This document shows, in pieces, positions 34,504-43,791 of a stretch of DNA of 64,000 nt. Every line of letters begins with the position of its first letter. The stretch's first letter is position 1. The notes beneath the pieces are model-generated. The model ran no database searches, was not told the origin of the DNA, and saw only the letters and a list, made by a program, of their open reading frames with translations. This DNA comes from Candidatus Halobonum tyrrellensis G22. Its GTDB lineage: Archaea > Halobacteriota > Halobacteria > Halobacteriales > Haloferacaceae. The DNA lies in contig NZ_ASGZ01000034.1 in NCBI RefSeq assembly GCF_000495475.1, positions 1 through 64,000 of the forward strand, in the 5' to 3' direction. The position numbers were made by a program, and so were the translations under genes.

Positions 34504-36516
34504 ATGCACCACCCCGGACCCCCCCGGTTCGTGGCCGTCGGTCACTCCGTCGAACTCGCCCCGCGCGACCCGGACCCGGACGCGACGTACCGCTGGCGCG
34601 TCGCCGAGGCACCCGTCGCGTCGGTCGCCGAACTCGGCGACGACCCCGTCGTCCACTTCGTCCCGGACGCCCCCGGGACGTACGTCGTGGAGTTGCGCGC
34701 GCCCGACGGCACCCACCGGCTCACCGTCAGGGCGTTCCCCGGCGAGTTGAGCCCCGAGGGCGTGGCCGGCGGGGCGTCGGGGCGGTCCGGGCAGTGGAGC
34801 GGGGGCTCGGGCGGGGCGGGCGGGCGGAGCGGTGCGAGCGGGAGCGCCAGGTCGGGGTCGGGCTCCGGCACGGGGACGCGCGAGGGGGAACACGGCGCCG
34901 GCCGCCCGCGGGTCCGGCTGGAGGCGCGCGTCGCGGGCGACGAACTGGTGGTCGAGGCGACGGTGCGCGCCGCGGCGGGCGAGTCGCCCGACGACGCCGA
35001 CGTGGAGTTCGTCGTCGACGACCGCGACGACCTGCCCGCCGACGCCGCGACGGTCGGCGACCGCGAGTTCCGCGTGCCGGTGTCGGCGCTCCCCGGCCGC
35101 CTGCGCGTCCACGCCGTCGCGGTCGGCGCCGGCGGGTACAGCGTCGCCGACTCGGTGGACGTGCGCACGGACGACGGCGACGGCGTCCGGACCGACGGCG
35201 GAACCGCGAGCGCCCGCCGGAGCGTGGAGACGACCCGGCCGTACGACCCCCCCGAGTGGGCGACCGACGCGCTCATCTACGAGATCTACGTCCGGACGTT
35301 CGCGCCCGACGACGACGACTCCGCGACCACGTTCGACGCCATCGCGGCCCGCCTCGACTACCTCGACGACCTGGGCGTCGACGTGCTCTGGCTCACGCCC
35401 GTCCTCCAGAACGACCACGCCCCTCACGGGTACAACATCACGGACTTCTTCGCCATCGCCGAGGACCTCGGCGGCCGCGAGGCGTACGAGCGGTTCCTCG
35501 ACGCCGCCCACGACCGCGGCATGAAGGTGCTGTTCGACCTCGTCTGTAACCACTCCGCGCGCGCACACCCGTTCTTCGAGGACGCCTACCGCAACCCCGA
35601 CAGCGAGTACTACGACTGGTACGAGTGGCAGGAGTCGGGCGAGCCGGGCACCTACTTCGACTGGGAGTACATCGCCAACTTCGACTTCGACACCCTCGAC
35701 GTCCGCCGGCACCTGCTCGACGCGGTCGACGAGTGGGCGCCGCTCGTCGACGGGTTCCGGTGTGACATGGCGTGGGCGGTGCCGAACGGGTTCTGGAAGG
35801 AACTGCACGACCGGGTGAAGGCGCGCGACCCCGAGTTCCTGCTGCTCGACGAGACCATCCCGTACATCGCGGACTTCCAGGAGGGGATGTTCGACATGCA
35901 CTTCGACTCGACCACCGCGTTCACCCTCCGGGAGGTCGGCGCGGGCCACCAGCCCGCAGAACGGCTGCTCGACGCCATCGACGCGCGCGTCGACGCGGGG
36001 TTCCCCGACCACGCCTCGTTCATGCTGTACGCCGAGAACCACGACGAGAGCCGCTACATCACCGAGTGCGGCGAGCCGGCGGCGCGGGCGGCCGCGGGCG
36101 CGCTGATGACGCTCCCGGGGACGCCGATGCTGTACGCCGGGCAGGAACTCGGCCAGCGTGGGCGCCGCGACGGGCTGGCGTGGGAGCACGCCAACCCCCA
36201 CCTACAGGAGCAGTACGCCCGGCTGGTCGACGCGCGGCACGCTCACCCGGCGCTCGAACACGACGCCGCCCTCCGCCGGGTCGGCTACGAGGTCCGCGAC
36301 GGTCCCGCCGACCGGGTCGTGGCGTACGGCCGCGCCGCCCCCGACGGGGGCGAGGCCGTCGTGGTCGTGCTCAACTTCGCCGACGAGACGGCGACGGTCG
36401 CCATCGACCCGGCGGTCGGGGCGGTCGACGTCGCGACGGGCGACCGGGTCGCCGAGGGCGGGGCGGTCACGGTGGAGGACGCGACGCTCCTGCCGGCCGA
36501 CGCCGACACGCTCTGA
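34504..36516 (+). CDS. GH13 alpha-amylase-family enzyme
   Basis: A 670-residue glycoside hydrolase. An N-terminal beta-sandwich (about 1-80), a Gly/Ser-rich linker (about 83-125), a second beta domain and then the (beta/alpha)8 barrel from residue about 257 (ALIYEIYVRTFAPDDDD). The four GH13 regions are present: DLVCNHSA, GFRCDMAW (nucleophile Asp), LLLDETIP (acid Glu) and AENHDESR. The C-terminal beta domain ends the protein. No signal peptide, so it is intracellular, like cyclomaltodextrinase/neopullulanase-type enzymes, cleaving or transglycosylating alpha-1,4-glucans. The ATG at 34504 precedes the first domain; the longer frame overlaps the divergent gene's promoter. Exact specificity unknown. 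Confidence 0.9.
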   Translation: MHHPGPPRFVAVGHSVELAPRDPDPDATYRWRVAEAPVASVAELGDDPVVHFVPDAPGTYVVELRAPDGTHRLTVRAFPGELSPEGVAGGASGRSGQWSGGSGGAGGRSGASGSARSGSGSGTGTREGEHGAGRPRVRLEARVAGDELVVEATVRAAAGESPDDADVEFVVDDRDDLPADAATVGDREFRVPVSALPGRLRVHAVAVGAGGYSVADSVDVRTDDGDGVRTDGGTASARRSVETTRPYDPPEWATDALIYEIYVRTFAPDDDDSATTFDAIAARLDYLDDLGVDVLWLTPVLQNDHAPHGYNITDFFAIAEDLGGREAYERFLDAAHDRGMKVLFDLVCNHSARAHPFFEDAYRNPDSEYYDWYEWQESGEPGTYFDWEYIANFDFDTLDVRRHLLDAVDEWAPLVDGFRCDMAWAVPNGFWKELHDRVKARDPEFLLLDETIPYIADFQEGMFDMHFDSTTAFTLREVGAGHQPAERLLDAIDARVDAGFPDHASFMLYAENHDESRYITECGEPAARAAAGALMTLPGTPMLYAGQELGQRGRRDGLAWEHANPHLQEQYARLVDARHAHPALEHDAALRRVGYEVRDGPADRVVAYGRAAPDGGEAVVVVLNFADETATVAIDPAVGAVDVATGDRVAEGGAVTVEDATLLPADADTL

Positions 36517-36639
36517 GCCGGGAGCGCGCCTGCCGACGTGCCGACGCGAGCGTCTTCCGAGCGCCGGCACCTACCGATACGAGCGTCTCCGAGCGCCGGC
36601 GCGTGCCGGTCGAACCCGCGGGCGGCGCTAGCACATCCA

Positions 36640-36647
36640 TATTTATA
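36640..36647 (+). promoter_or_regulatory. TATA box of the GH15 gene
   Basis: TATTTATA is centred 27 nt before the ATG at 36671. It is the clearest TATA in the window and implies a leaderless transcript separate from the GH13 gene, whose stop lies 155 nt upstream. Confidence 0.65.
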
Positions 36648-36670
36648 CGCCGGCTCGCTGTAGCGAGGGT

Positions 36671-39600
36671 ATGCGGCTGCGCACGGCGCTCAACGAATAC
36701 AAACGCGACCGAGCCGGTCGGTCCCCGGGGCGGGAGCCGACGATCACCGGCTCCTTCTCGGGCCACGGCGACAGGCTGGTTCACGTCGACCCGGGCGGCT
36801 ACCTGCGGGACTACTCCTCGTCGCTGTCGGGGCTGTACGGGGTCGACCGGTCGCGGTTCGGGGTGGAGACGGCCGACCGGATCCGGTGGTTCGACGACCT
36901 CGACTCCGTCCGTCAGCACTACTACCGCGAGACGAACCTGGTCGAGACCGAGTACGACGCGGGCAAGTTCACCGTCCACCAGTACGACCTCACGCTTGGA
37001 CGGGCGCACGTCACCCACGTCGAACTCCGGGGGGCGGTCCCGCCGGAGGCGCGGCTGGTCGCGTTCCTCACGTTCGCCCCCGAGGGCCAGGAGACGCGCG
37101 TCGGCCGCCTCATCCACGAGGGCGGCGGACCCGACGGGACGAAGGCGGTCGAGGTGTACCACCGCCGGGAACACGACTACGTCACCGCCTCGACGGGCAT
37201 CGACGAGGTGCGCGGGCAGATCCCCGAGCGGTTCGACGAGATACTCGACGAGGAGCCGGTGGAGTTCCCGCGGCACACCGGGCGGAACCGCTACGAGGAC
37301 GCCCACCTCAGCGGCGACGTGGTGGTGACGGCGCCGCTCGAACGCGTCGGCCGGGCCGCCCGAACGACGCTCGTCACCCAGCTATCGGACCACGAGGAAC
37401 TCGACCGCGAGACGGCGCTCGCCGACCTCCGCGACTGCACCGCGAGCCACCGGTCGGCCGACGACATCCGCTCGGCCGCCCGCGAGCGGACGACCGTCGC
37501 GGTACCCGAGGGGAGCTCCCGGTCGGCGGTGGTCCGCGCGGACCTCCGCGCGCTCGACCTGTTGGAGGCGCCGACCGGCGCGCACGTCTCCGGGCCGGAG
37601 GTCGACCCGTTCTTCACCAACTCGGGCGGCTACGGCTACACGTGGTTCCGGGGGGACGCCGCCATCGCGTCGGCCCTGCTCGACGCCGACGACGCGTTCG
37701 GGGTCGACACCCTCGACGACGTGACCGAGACCGCCAGCTTCTGCTGTGACGCCCAACTCGACGACGGGACGTGGCCCCACCGCGTCTGGGCGGTCGACGG
37801 GACGCTCGCGCCCGGGTGGGCGAACGCCCACGTCGAGGGCGACTCGGAGTCGATGGAGTACCAGGCCGACCAGACGGCGAACGTGACGGCGTTTCTCGCG
37901 CGGCTGTTGCGCGAGCGGCGCGACGTGCTCGGCTCGTCGGTGGTCGCCGCGACCCGCGAGTCGCTCGACGCCGCTGTCGCCGCCATGGACGACAGCCTCG
38001 GCGAGGACGGCCTGCCCGGCCCGTGTCAGAACGTCTGGGAGGACATGAGCGGCCAGTTCGCCCACACCGCCGCCGCCTTCGTCGAGGCGTACGCCGCCGT
38101 CGCGCGCGCGCCAGTCGGCGAGTCGCTCGCCGAGCGCGCCTGCGAGTCGGCGCGGACGGTGCTCGGCGGACTCGACGGGCTGTGGGTCGACGGCCGTGAC
38201 TGCTACGGGATGCGGCTCACCCCCGACGGCGAACTCGACGACCGGGTCGACGCCGCGGGGTTCGCGCTCGCGGACGCCGCCGCCGAGTACGACGCCGTGG
38301 AGGGACTCGACCTCCCCGACGCGACGCTCGACCGTATCGCGGCCCACACCGAGACGGCGCTGGAGACGCTGTACCGCGACCCCTCGGGCGCGCCCGTGGC
38401 CGGTCTCGTCCGCTACGAGGGCGACGACTGGCGGACCCACGGCCAGGCCGGCTCGAAGGTCTGGTCGCTCACGACCGCCGAGGGCGTCGTCGCCGCCGCC
38501 CGCGTCGGCGAACTCCTGACCGAACGCGACGACGGCGAGCGCGGCGAGGCGCTGCTCGACCGCGCGAGCGACCTGTACCGCCTGCTCGACGCCGAGGGTC
38601 CGCTGACCACCGGCGCGGGCTACCTCCCCGAACAACTGTTCGACGACGGCACGCCCGACAGCGCGACGCCGCTCGGGCAGGCGCACGCCGTCCGACTCCG
38701 CGCGACCGCGCTGCTGTCGGAACTGGAGGCGCTGCCGACGGCGGCGTCGCTGCCCGAGGGACCGACCGACCGGCCGCGGTGGACCACCGGCGAGAAGTTC
38801 GGCGTCGGCACCGTCGCCGACCACCGGAGCGACGACCCCTCCCGCGTCTGGTTCACGCTCACCGCGGGTGCGCTGACGGAGGTGCGGTTCCCGCGGATCG
38901 ACCTGATGAACCTGCGGACGCTCGACTTCATCGTCAACGACCCCGACGACGAGCGCTACACCGTCCGCACGCACAACGAGACCCGGACCGACGACGACTC
39001 CGACACCGTCACCCGGGAGGTGACGCCCGCCGCCGACGACGCGCTGCTGTTCAGACAGACCGTCGCCGAGACGGGCGACGGTCGCGGCCACGCGTGGACG
39101 CTCGACGTCGAGTACGCCACCGACCCCGAACACGACGCGCTGCTGGCGGACGTGAGCTTCGAGGCGGACGACGACACCGAGTACGAACTGTTCGCGGTCG
39201 CCGACACCGCGCTCGCGAACACCGGCACGCAGGACCGCGGGATGCGGCTGGGGTCGCCCGGGAGCCACCACCTCGCGGCGCGCGACTCGGCGGCGTACAC
39301 CGGCGAGAGCAAGGAGCCGTTGCTCGTCGACGACGACGGCGAGGGCTACTCGGTCGCGGTGGCGATGGCCGCCGCCAACCGGTTCGACTGGGCGACGGTC
39401 GGCGTCGCCGGCAGCGACGCCCTCCGGACGCTGTACGCCGACGGGACGCTCCCCGAGACGCGCGAGACGGTCGACGACGAGAACGTGGTGCTGGTGGGGC
39501 GGTTCGCGGCCGGCCGGCGCGCGGACGAGACCATCGCGCTCGGGTTCGCCCGCCACGCCGACACCGCGGCGGCGCTCGGCGAGTCGTTCGGCGCGCTCAC

Positions 39601-41236
39601 CCGGGGGTACGAGACCGCCGCGGCGGCGTACGCCGACTCCTGGCGGGAGTTCCTCGCGGACAAGCCGCTGCCCGCGTCGGTCGCCGACGACGAGGTGCTC
39701 GCGAACCAGTACCGCTCGGCGCTGATGTGTCTGCGGGCGGTCGAGGACAAGACGTACCTCGGCGGCTCCATCGCCTCGCCGTCGGTGCCGTGGGGGGAGG
39801 CGGTGACCGCCGAGGAGCCGAAGGGGTACGGCTACAACTTCGTCTGGTCGCGCGACCTCTATCAGGTGTTTACGGTGCTGGACATGGTCGGCGACATCGA
39901 GACGGCGGTCGACCAACTGGAGTACATCTACGAGTACCAGCAGGACGACCACGGGTTCATCCCGCAGAACACCTACCTCAACGGGCTCACCCGCTGGGGC
40001 GGCGAGCAGATGGACAACATCTCGTTCCCGCAGGTGATGGCGTACCAACTGTGGGAGCGGGGGGTCGCGTTCGACGACACCGACTACGGCTTCGAGAACG
40101 TCCGCCGGTCGGCCGACTACGTCGTCCGCAACGGTCCCGCGACCGCCCAAGAGCGGTGGGAGGAGGAGGCGGGCTACTCGCCGTCTTCGATCGCGGCCGA
40201 GATCGCGGGCCTGGCGTGTGCGGGGAAACTCGCGGTCGAGACGGGCGCCGAGGCCGACGCGCTGGTGTGGCTCGCGCTCGCGGACAAGTGGACCCGCGGG
40301 GTCGACGACTGGACCGCGACGATGACCGGCACCGACCTCCACACGGAGACGCCGTACTACGTCCGCGTGACCCGCGACGGCGACCCCGAGGCGGGCCACC
40401 TCCGCACGCTCGCCAACCAGGGACCGACGCTCGACGAGCGCGACATCATCGACGGGGGCTTTCTCGACCTCGTGCGGCTGGGGATCAAGCCGTGGGACGA
40501 CCCCATCGTCCGCAACTCGCTGGTCGAGGTGGACAGGACCATCCGCGTCGACACCGAGTCGACGGCGGCGTTCTACCGGTACAACGGCGACGGCTACGGC
40601 GAGCGGGGCCGCGACGACGAGGGCGCACCGTGGTCGGTCGAACACGCGGGCAAAGGGCGGCTCTGGCCGCTGTTGAGCGGCGAGCGCGGCGAGTACGAAC
40701 TGCTCGCGGACGCCGACGCGCGCGACGACGACCTGGTCGACCCGGCGGCGCTGCTGACGGCGATGCAGGAGTTCGCCAACTCCGGGCGGATGATCGCCGA
40801 ACAGGTGTGGGACCGCGACCACGCCACCGAGTACAACTGGGAGTACGGCGAGGGCACGGGGTCGGCGACGCCGCTGGCGTGGTCGATGGCGCAGTTCGCC
40901 CGCCTCGCGCACGGACTCGACGAGGGCGAACCCGTCGAGACCCCGCGGTTCGTCCGCGAGCGCTACCTCGACCGTGGGCTCGCCGACGCCGACGACCGTC
41001 CCGACCTGCGGGTCCACTCGCGGTTCGAGGGCGACCGGATCGTCGTCTCGGGCGAGACCACCGGCGAGGTGGTGGCGGTCAAGACGCCCACCGACACCGC
41101 GCTGGTCGAACCCGAGGACGGCGAGTTCGAGGCGCGGCTCCGGATCAACTACGGCGAGAACACGATCACCGTCGCGGCCGCCGACGACCGCGACTTCGAG
41201 ACGGCCACGACCGCGCTCACCCAGATCACGCTCTGA
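36671..41236 (+). CDS. 1521-residue glucoamylase-type protein with two GH15-like modules
   Basis: Two tandem glucoamylase-like modules. Module 1 (about 1-690): beta-rich N-terminal part, then an (alpha/alpha)6-like region with GYGYTWFRGDAAI near 317, WEDMSGQFAHT near 457 and LPEQLFDDG near 654. Module 2 (about 695-1521): glucodextranase-type beta-sandwich starting GEKFGVGTVADHRSDDPS, then GYGYNFVWSRDLYQVF near 1055, WEEEAGYSPSS near 1163 (general acid Glu) and AEQVWDRDH near 1377 (general base Glu). Both modules keep the Trp-Glu and Glu-Gln pairs, so both might be active. No signal peptide. It releases glucose from malto-oligosaccharides made by the neighbouring enzymes. Start set by the TATA box 27 nt upstream. 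Confidence 0.9.
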   Translation: MRLRTALNEYKRDRAGRSPGREPTITGSFSGHGDRLVHVDPGGYLRDYSSSLSGLYGVDRSRFGVETADRIRWFDDLDSVRQHYYRETNLVETEYDAGKFTVHQYDLTLGRAHVTHVELRGAVPPEARLVAFLTFAPEGQETRVGRLIHEGGGPDGTKAVEVYHRREHDYVTASTGIDEVRGQIPERFDEILDEEPVEFPRHTGRNRYEDAHLSGDVVVTAPLERVGRAARTTLVTQLSDHEELDRETALADLRDCTASHRSADDIRSAARERTTVAVPEGSSRSAVVRADLRALDLLEAPTGAHVSGPEVDPFFTNSGGYGYTWFRGDAAIASALLDADDAFGVDTLDDVTETASFCCDAQLDDGTWPHRVWAVDGTLAPGWANAHVEGDSESMEYQADQTANVTAFLARLLRERRDVLGSSVVAATRESLDAAVAAMDDSLGEDGLPGPCQNVWEDMSGQFAHTAAAFVEAYAAVARAPVGESLAERACESARTVLGGLDGLWVDGRDCYGMRLTPDGELDDRVDAAGFALADAAAEYDAVEGLDLPDATLDRIAAHTETALETLYRDPSGAPVAGLVRYEGDDWRTHGQAGSKVWSLTTAEGVVAAARVGELLTERDDGERGEALLDRASDLYRLLDAEGPLTTGAGYLPEQLFDDGTPDSATPLGQAHAVRLRATALLSELEALPTAASLPEGPTDRPRWTTGEKFGVGTVADHRSDDPSRVWFTLTAGALTEVRFPRIDLMNLRTLDFIVNDPDDERYTVRTHNETRTDDDSDTVTREVTPAADDALLFRQTVAETGDGRGHAWTLDVEYATDPEHDALLADVSFEADDDTEYELFAVADTALANTGTQDRGMRLGSPGSHHLAARDSAAYTGESKEPLLVDDDGEGYSVAVAMAAANRFDWATVGVAGSDALRTLYADGTLPETRETVDDENVVLVGRFAAGRRADETIALGFARHADTAAALGESFGALTRGYETAAAAYADSWREFLADKPLPASVADDEVLANQYRSALMCLRAVEDKTYLGGSIASPSVPWGEAVTAEEPKGYGYNFVWSRDLYQVFTVLDMVGDIETAVDQLEYIYEYQQDDHGFIPQNTYLNGLTRWGGEQMDNISFPQVMAYQLWERGVAFDDTDYGFENVRRSADYVVRNGPATAQERWEEEAGYSPSSIAAEIAGLACAGKLAVETGAEADALVWLALADKWTRGVDDWTATMTGTDLHTETPYYVRVTRDGDPEAGHLRTLANQGPTLDERDIIDGGFLDLVRLGIKPWDDPIVRNSLVEVDRTIRVDTESTAAFYRYNGDGYGERGRDDEGAPWSVEHAGKGRLWPLLSGERGEYELLADADARDDDLVDPAALLTAMQEFANSGRMIAEQVWDRDHATEYNWEYGEGTGSATPLAWSMAQFARLAHGLDEGEPVETPRFVRERYLDRGLADADDRPDLRVHSRFEGDRIVVSGETTGEVVAVKTPTDTALVEPEDGEFEARLRINYGENTITVAAADDRDFETATTALTQITL

Positions 41237-41250
41237 TCCGGGCCGGGCGC

Positions 41251-41300
41251 GGTCCGGTTCGATCCAGTCCGGTTCGGTCGGGTCCGGTTCGGCACGGTTC
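41251..41300. repeat. short tandem repeat in a convergent gap
   Basis: GTCCGGTTCG occurs at 41252-41261, 41267-41276 and 41282-41291, at exactly 15-nt spacing, followed by the partial copy CACGGTTCGG. It lies between the convergent stops of the GH15 and M20 genes. It is GC-rich and not part of any gene. Confidence 0.6.
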
Positions 41301-41312
41301 GGTGCTGCCGTT

Positions 41313-42746
41313 CTACCGCGAGACGAGTTCGTACGGGTTCGCGTCCGCGGGCAACCCGCAGTCGTACCCCCGCTCGCCCGTCCGGTCGTCGAACTCGGCT
41401 CGGGCCGCCGTCCGCAACTCCCCGTCGACCAGCAGGTCGTACAGCGTCGCCGCGATGGTCTTCGCGGCGAACAGCGCGCCTTCGGTCCCCAAGTCGCGGC
41501 CCGCCGCGACCGCCTGCCACGAGTGGGCGGGCGTGCCTACCGGCCACGTCGCCGCGGTGAACCGACCCAGCGGGACGGTCCAGCTCACGTCGCCCGAGTC
41601 GGTCGAGTACGACCCGGTGGTCCCCTCGTCGGGCGCGTCGAGCGGTTCGGTGTACATCGCGCGATTGCGCACCTCGTCGTGGTACTCGGCGGGCAGGCGG
41701 CCGAGCGAGACGTCGCCGAGCGACGCGCGGAGGTCCGCGGAGAATTCGCGCTGGTCGTCGGACAGGGAGATCCCGCCCGCGCGGTGTACCTGGTCCATGT
41801 TGGCGCGGATACGGTCGGCGAGCGCGTGGTTGGGGAGCACGCCGTACATCGCGCTGGTCTTCGTCACCTCGACGTCGGTCCGGCTCATCAGCGCCGCACC
41901 CTCGGCGATGTCGCGCACCCACCCGCCGATGCGTTCGACCTGTGCGCGATCGGGCGCGCGCACGAGACACTCGGTCGTCGCCGCCGCGGGCACCACGTTC
42001 GCGGCGCCGCCGCCCTCGCTCACCACGTAGTGGATCCGCGCCGCCTCGGGGACGTGCTCGCGCATGAACTCGATCCCCGTGTTGAGCAGGTGAACGCCGT
42101 CGAGGGCGCTCCGGCCGGCCTCGGGGGCGGCGGCGGCGTGCGACGTCTCCCCCTCGAACGCCACCTCGTAGGCGTCGACCGCGAGACACGACCCCTTGCC
42201 GGGCGCGTTGTACCACCCCGGGTGCCACGAGACCACCGCGTCGACGCCGTCGAACGCGCCGTCGCGCACCATGTACACCTTCCCGCCCCCCGCCTCCTCG
42301 GCGGGCGTGCCGAAGTAGACGACCGTGCCCCCGCAGTCGCCTCGCTCGATGGCGTCTCTGACCGCGAGCGCGCCCCCGAGCGACCCGACGCCGAACAGGT
42401 TGTGCCCGCAGCCGTGGCCCGGCGCGCCCGGTTCGCGGGGGTCGCGCTCGGCGGTCGCGGTCTGGGACATCCCCGGCAGGGCGTCGAACTCCCCCATCGT
42501 CGCCACCGTCGGGTCGCCCTCGCCGTAGCGGGCGACGAACGCCGTCTCCATCCCGCCGACGCCCGTCTCCACCTCGAACCCCTCCTCGCGGAGCGCCTCC
42601 CGGAGCCGCCGGGCGGACTCCGTCTCGCGGAGCGCCACCTCCGGCTCTTCCCAGATGCGCCGCGAGAGGTCGGTCAGCCGGTCGCGCCGCCGCTCGACCG
42701 CGTCGAACAGCCGCGCCTTCGCGCCACCCGTGGTATCGTCTGGCAC
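41313..42746 (-). CDS. M20 family amidohydrolase
   Basis: A 477-residue metallohydrolase. Metal-site motifs are in order: GHGCGHNLFG near residue 108 (His, Asp/His pair), PAEEAGGGK near 145 with the catalytic Glu pair, and a His in SWHPGWYNAPGKGS near 171; the dimerisation domain begins VAFEGETSHAAAAPE. The closest groups by eye are aminobenzoyl-glutamate (AbgB-like) and aminoacyl-indole amidases, which cleave amide-linked amino acids. The substrate is unproven. GTG 42746 is chosen because upstream codons become Val/Ala-rich without family similarity. It converges with the GH15 gene and is divergent from the glycerophosphodiesterase. Confidence 0.87.
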   Translation of the reverse strand: MPDDTTGGAKARLFDAVERRRDRLTDLSRRIWEEPEVALRETESARRLREALREEGFEVETGVGGMETAFVARYGEGDPTVATMGEFDALPGMSQTATAERDPREPGAPGHGCGHNLFGVGSLGGALAVRDAIERGDCGGTVVYFGTPAEEAGGGKVYMVRDGAFDGVDAVVSWHPGWYNAPGKGSCLAVDAYEVAFEGETSHAAAAPEAGRSALDGVHLLNTGIEFMREHVPEAARIHYVVSEGGGAANVVPAAATTECLVRAPDRAQVERIGGWVRDIAEGAALMSRTDVEVTKTSAMYGVLPNHALADRIRANMDQVHRAGGISLSDDQREFSADLRASLGDVSLGRLPAEYHDEVRNRAMYTEPLDAPDEGTTGSYSTDSGDVSWTVPLGRFTAATWPVGTPAHSWQAVAAGRDLGTEGALFAAKTIAATLYDLLVDGELRTAARAEFDDRTGERGYDCGLPADANPYELVSR

Positions 42747-42864
42747 GGTTCGAGGGGCGACGACGAGCGCGAAAAGCGTTCGCCCAGCGGCAGGCGCGGT
42801 CGCCCGGACGGACGGACTCGACACCCGCCAGTAGGGTTTTGCCCCGGCCGCGGGTGAGGTGCGT

Positions 42865-43671
42865 ATGACACCCACGCTCGTCGCACACCGCGGTTTCGCG
42901 GGCGCGTACCCGGAGAACACGGTCGAGGCGGCCCGCGCGGCCGGCGAGGACGGCGCGGACCTCGTCGAGGTGGACGTGCGCCCGAGCGCCGACGGCGCCG
43001 TCGTCGTCTTCCACGACGACGCGCTCGACGACCGCGAGGGGAGTCGGGGGATAACCGACGGGACGGGGCTGGTCTCGGAGTCGACGGCGGCGGAGCTCTC
43101 GGAGACGGACGTGTTCGACAGCGGCCGGACCGTGCCGACGCTCGCGGACGTACTGGAGGCGCTCCCGGCGGGCGTCGGCGTCAACGTGGAACTGAAGTCG
43201 AACGGCGAGTCGCCGACCGCCGCCGGCGAGGCGCTCCCCGAAGCGGAGGTGGGCGCGCGCCGCGCCGCGTGGCATCCGTTCGTCCGCGACGTGCTGGCGG
43301 TGACCGACGAGTTCGACGGGGAGACCCTGTTCTCGTCGTTCCACGAGGGGGCCATCGCGGCGGTCGCGGACATCGCGCCCGACGAGTCGGTCGCGCCGGT
43401 CGCGCTCGAACTCGCCGACGGGCTGGAGGTGGCCCGCCGTTACGGCGCCGCGGCGGTGCAGGCGCCGCTGGCGCTGCTCGCAGACACGCCGTACGCCGAC
43501 CCCGACCGGGTCGAGGGGACGGACCTGGTCGCGGCCGCCCACGAGGAGGGCCTCGCGGTCAACGTCTGGACGGTACGGACGTGGCACGAGGCGGCGGCGG
43601 CGGTGTCGGCCGGCGCCGACGGGCTGATCGCCGACTACCCGTGTCTGGGCGGGCCGGCGGCGGAGCACTGA
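42865..43671 (+). CDS. glycerophosphodiester phosphodiesterase
   Basis: A 268-residue GDPD enzyme (PF03009). The N-terminal active site reads LVAHRGFAGAYPENT (the H-R-G motif), VEVDVRPSADGAVVVFHDD follows (Glu, Asp and His), and the C-terminus has VNVWTVRTWHEAAAAVSAGADGLIADYP. The set is complete, so it should hydrolyse glycerophosphodiesters to glycerol phosphate and an alcohol. It is cytosolic with no signal. An in-frame GTG at 42859 precedes ATG 42865 by two codons; either could be used. The divergent promoter with the M20 gene is GC-rich with no clear TATA. Confidence 0.9.
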   Translation: MTPTLVAHRGFAGAYPENTVEAARAAGEDGADLVEVDVRPSADGAVVVFHDDALDDREGSRGITDGTGLVSESTAAELSETDVFDSGRTVPTLADVLEALPAGVGVNVELKSNGESPTAAGEALPEAEVGARRAAWHPFVRDVLAVTDEFDGETLFSSFHEGAIAAVADIAPDESVAPVALELADGLEVARRYGAAAVQAPLALLADTPYADPDRVEGTDLVAAAHEEGLAVNVWTVRTWHEAAAAVSAGADGLIADYPCLGGPAAEH

Positions 43672-43791
43672 AGGCGACGGGGGACGGAAGCCACGTAGAC
43701 GGGGCAGACGACCGCCGGGCGGGGTCGGGGTTCCGACGGGACGGCACGACGGGCGCACGAGGCGGTCGGCGATTCGGGAACAGGCACCGAT

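Noticed and set aside
37382..41017. Long minus-strand open frame (1211 codons) opposite the GH15 gene
   Set aside because: It is the antisense shadow of a high-G+C gene: composition is Val/Arg/Gly-rich with no motif, whereas the plus frame has clear GH15 motifs.
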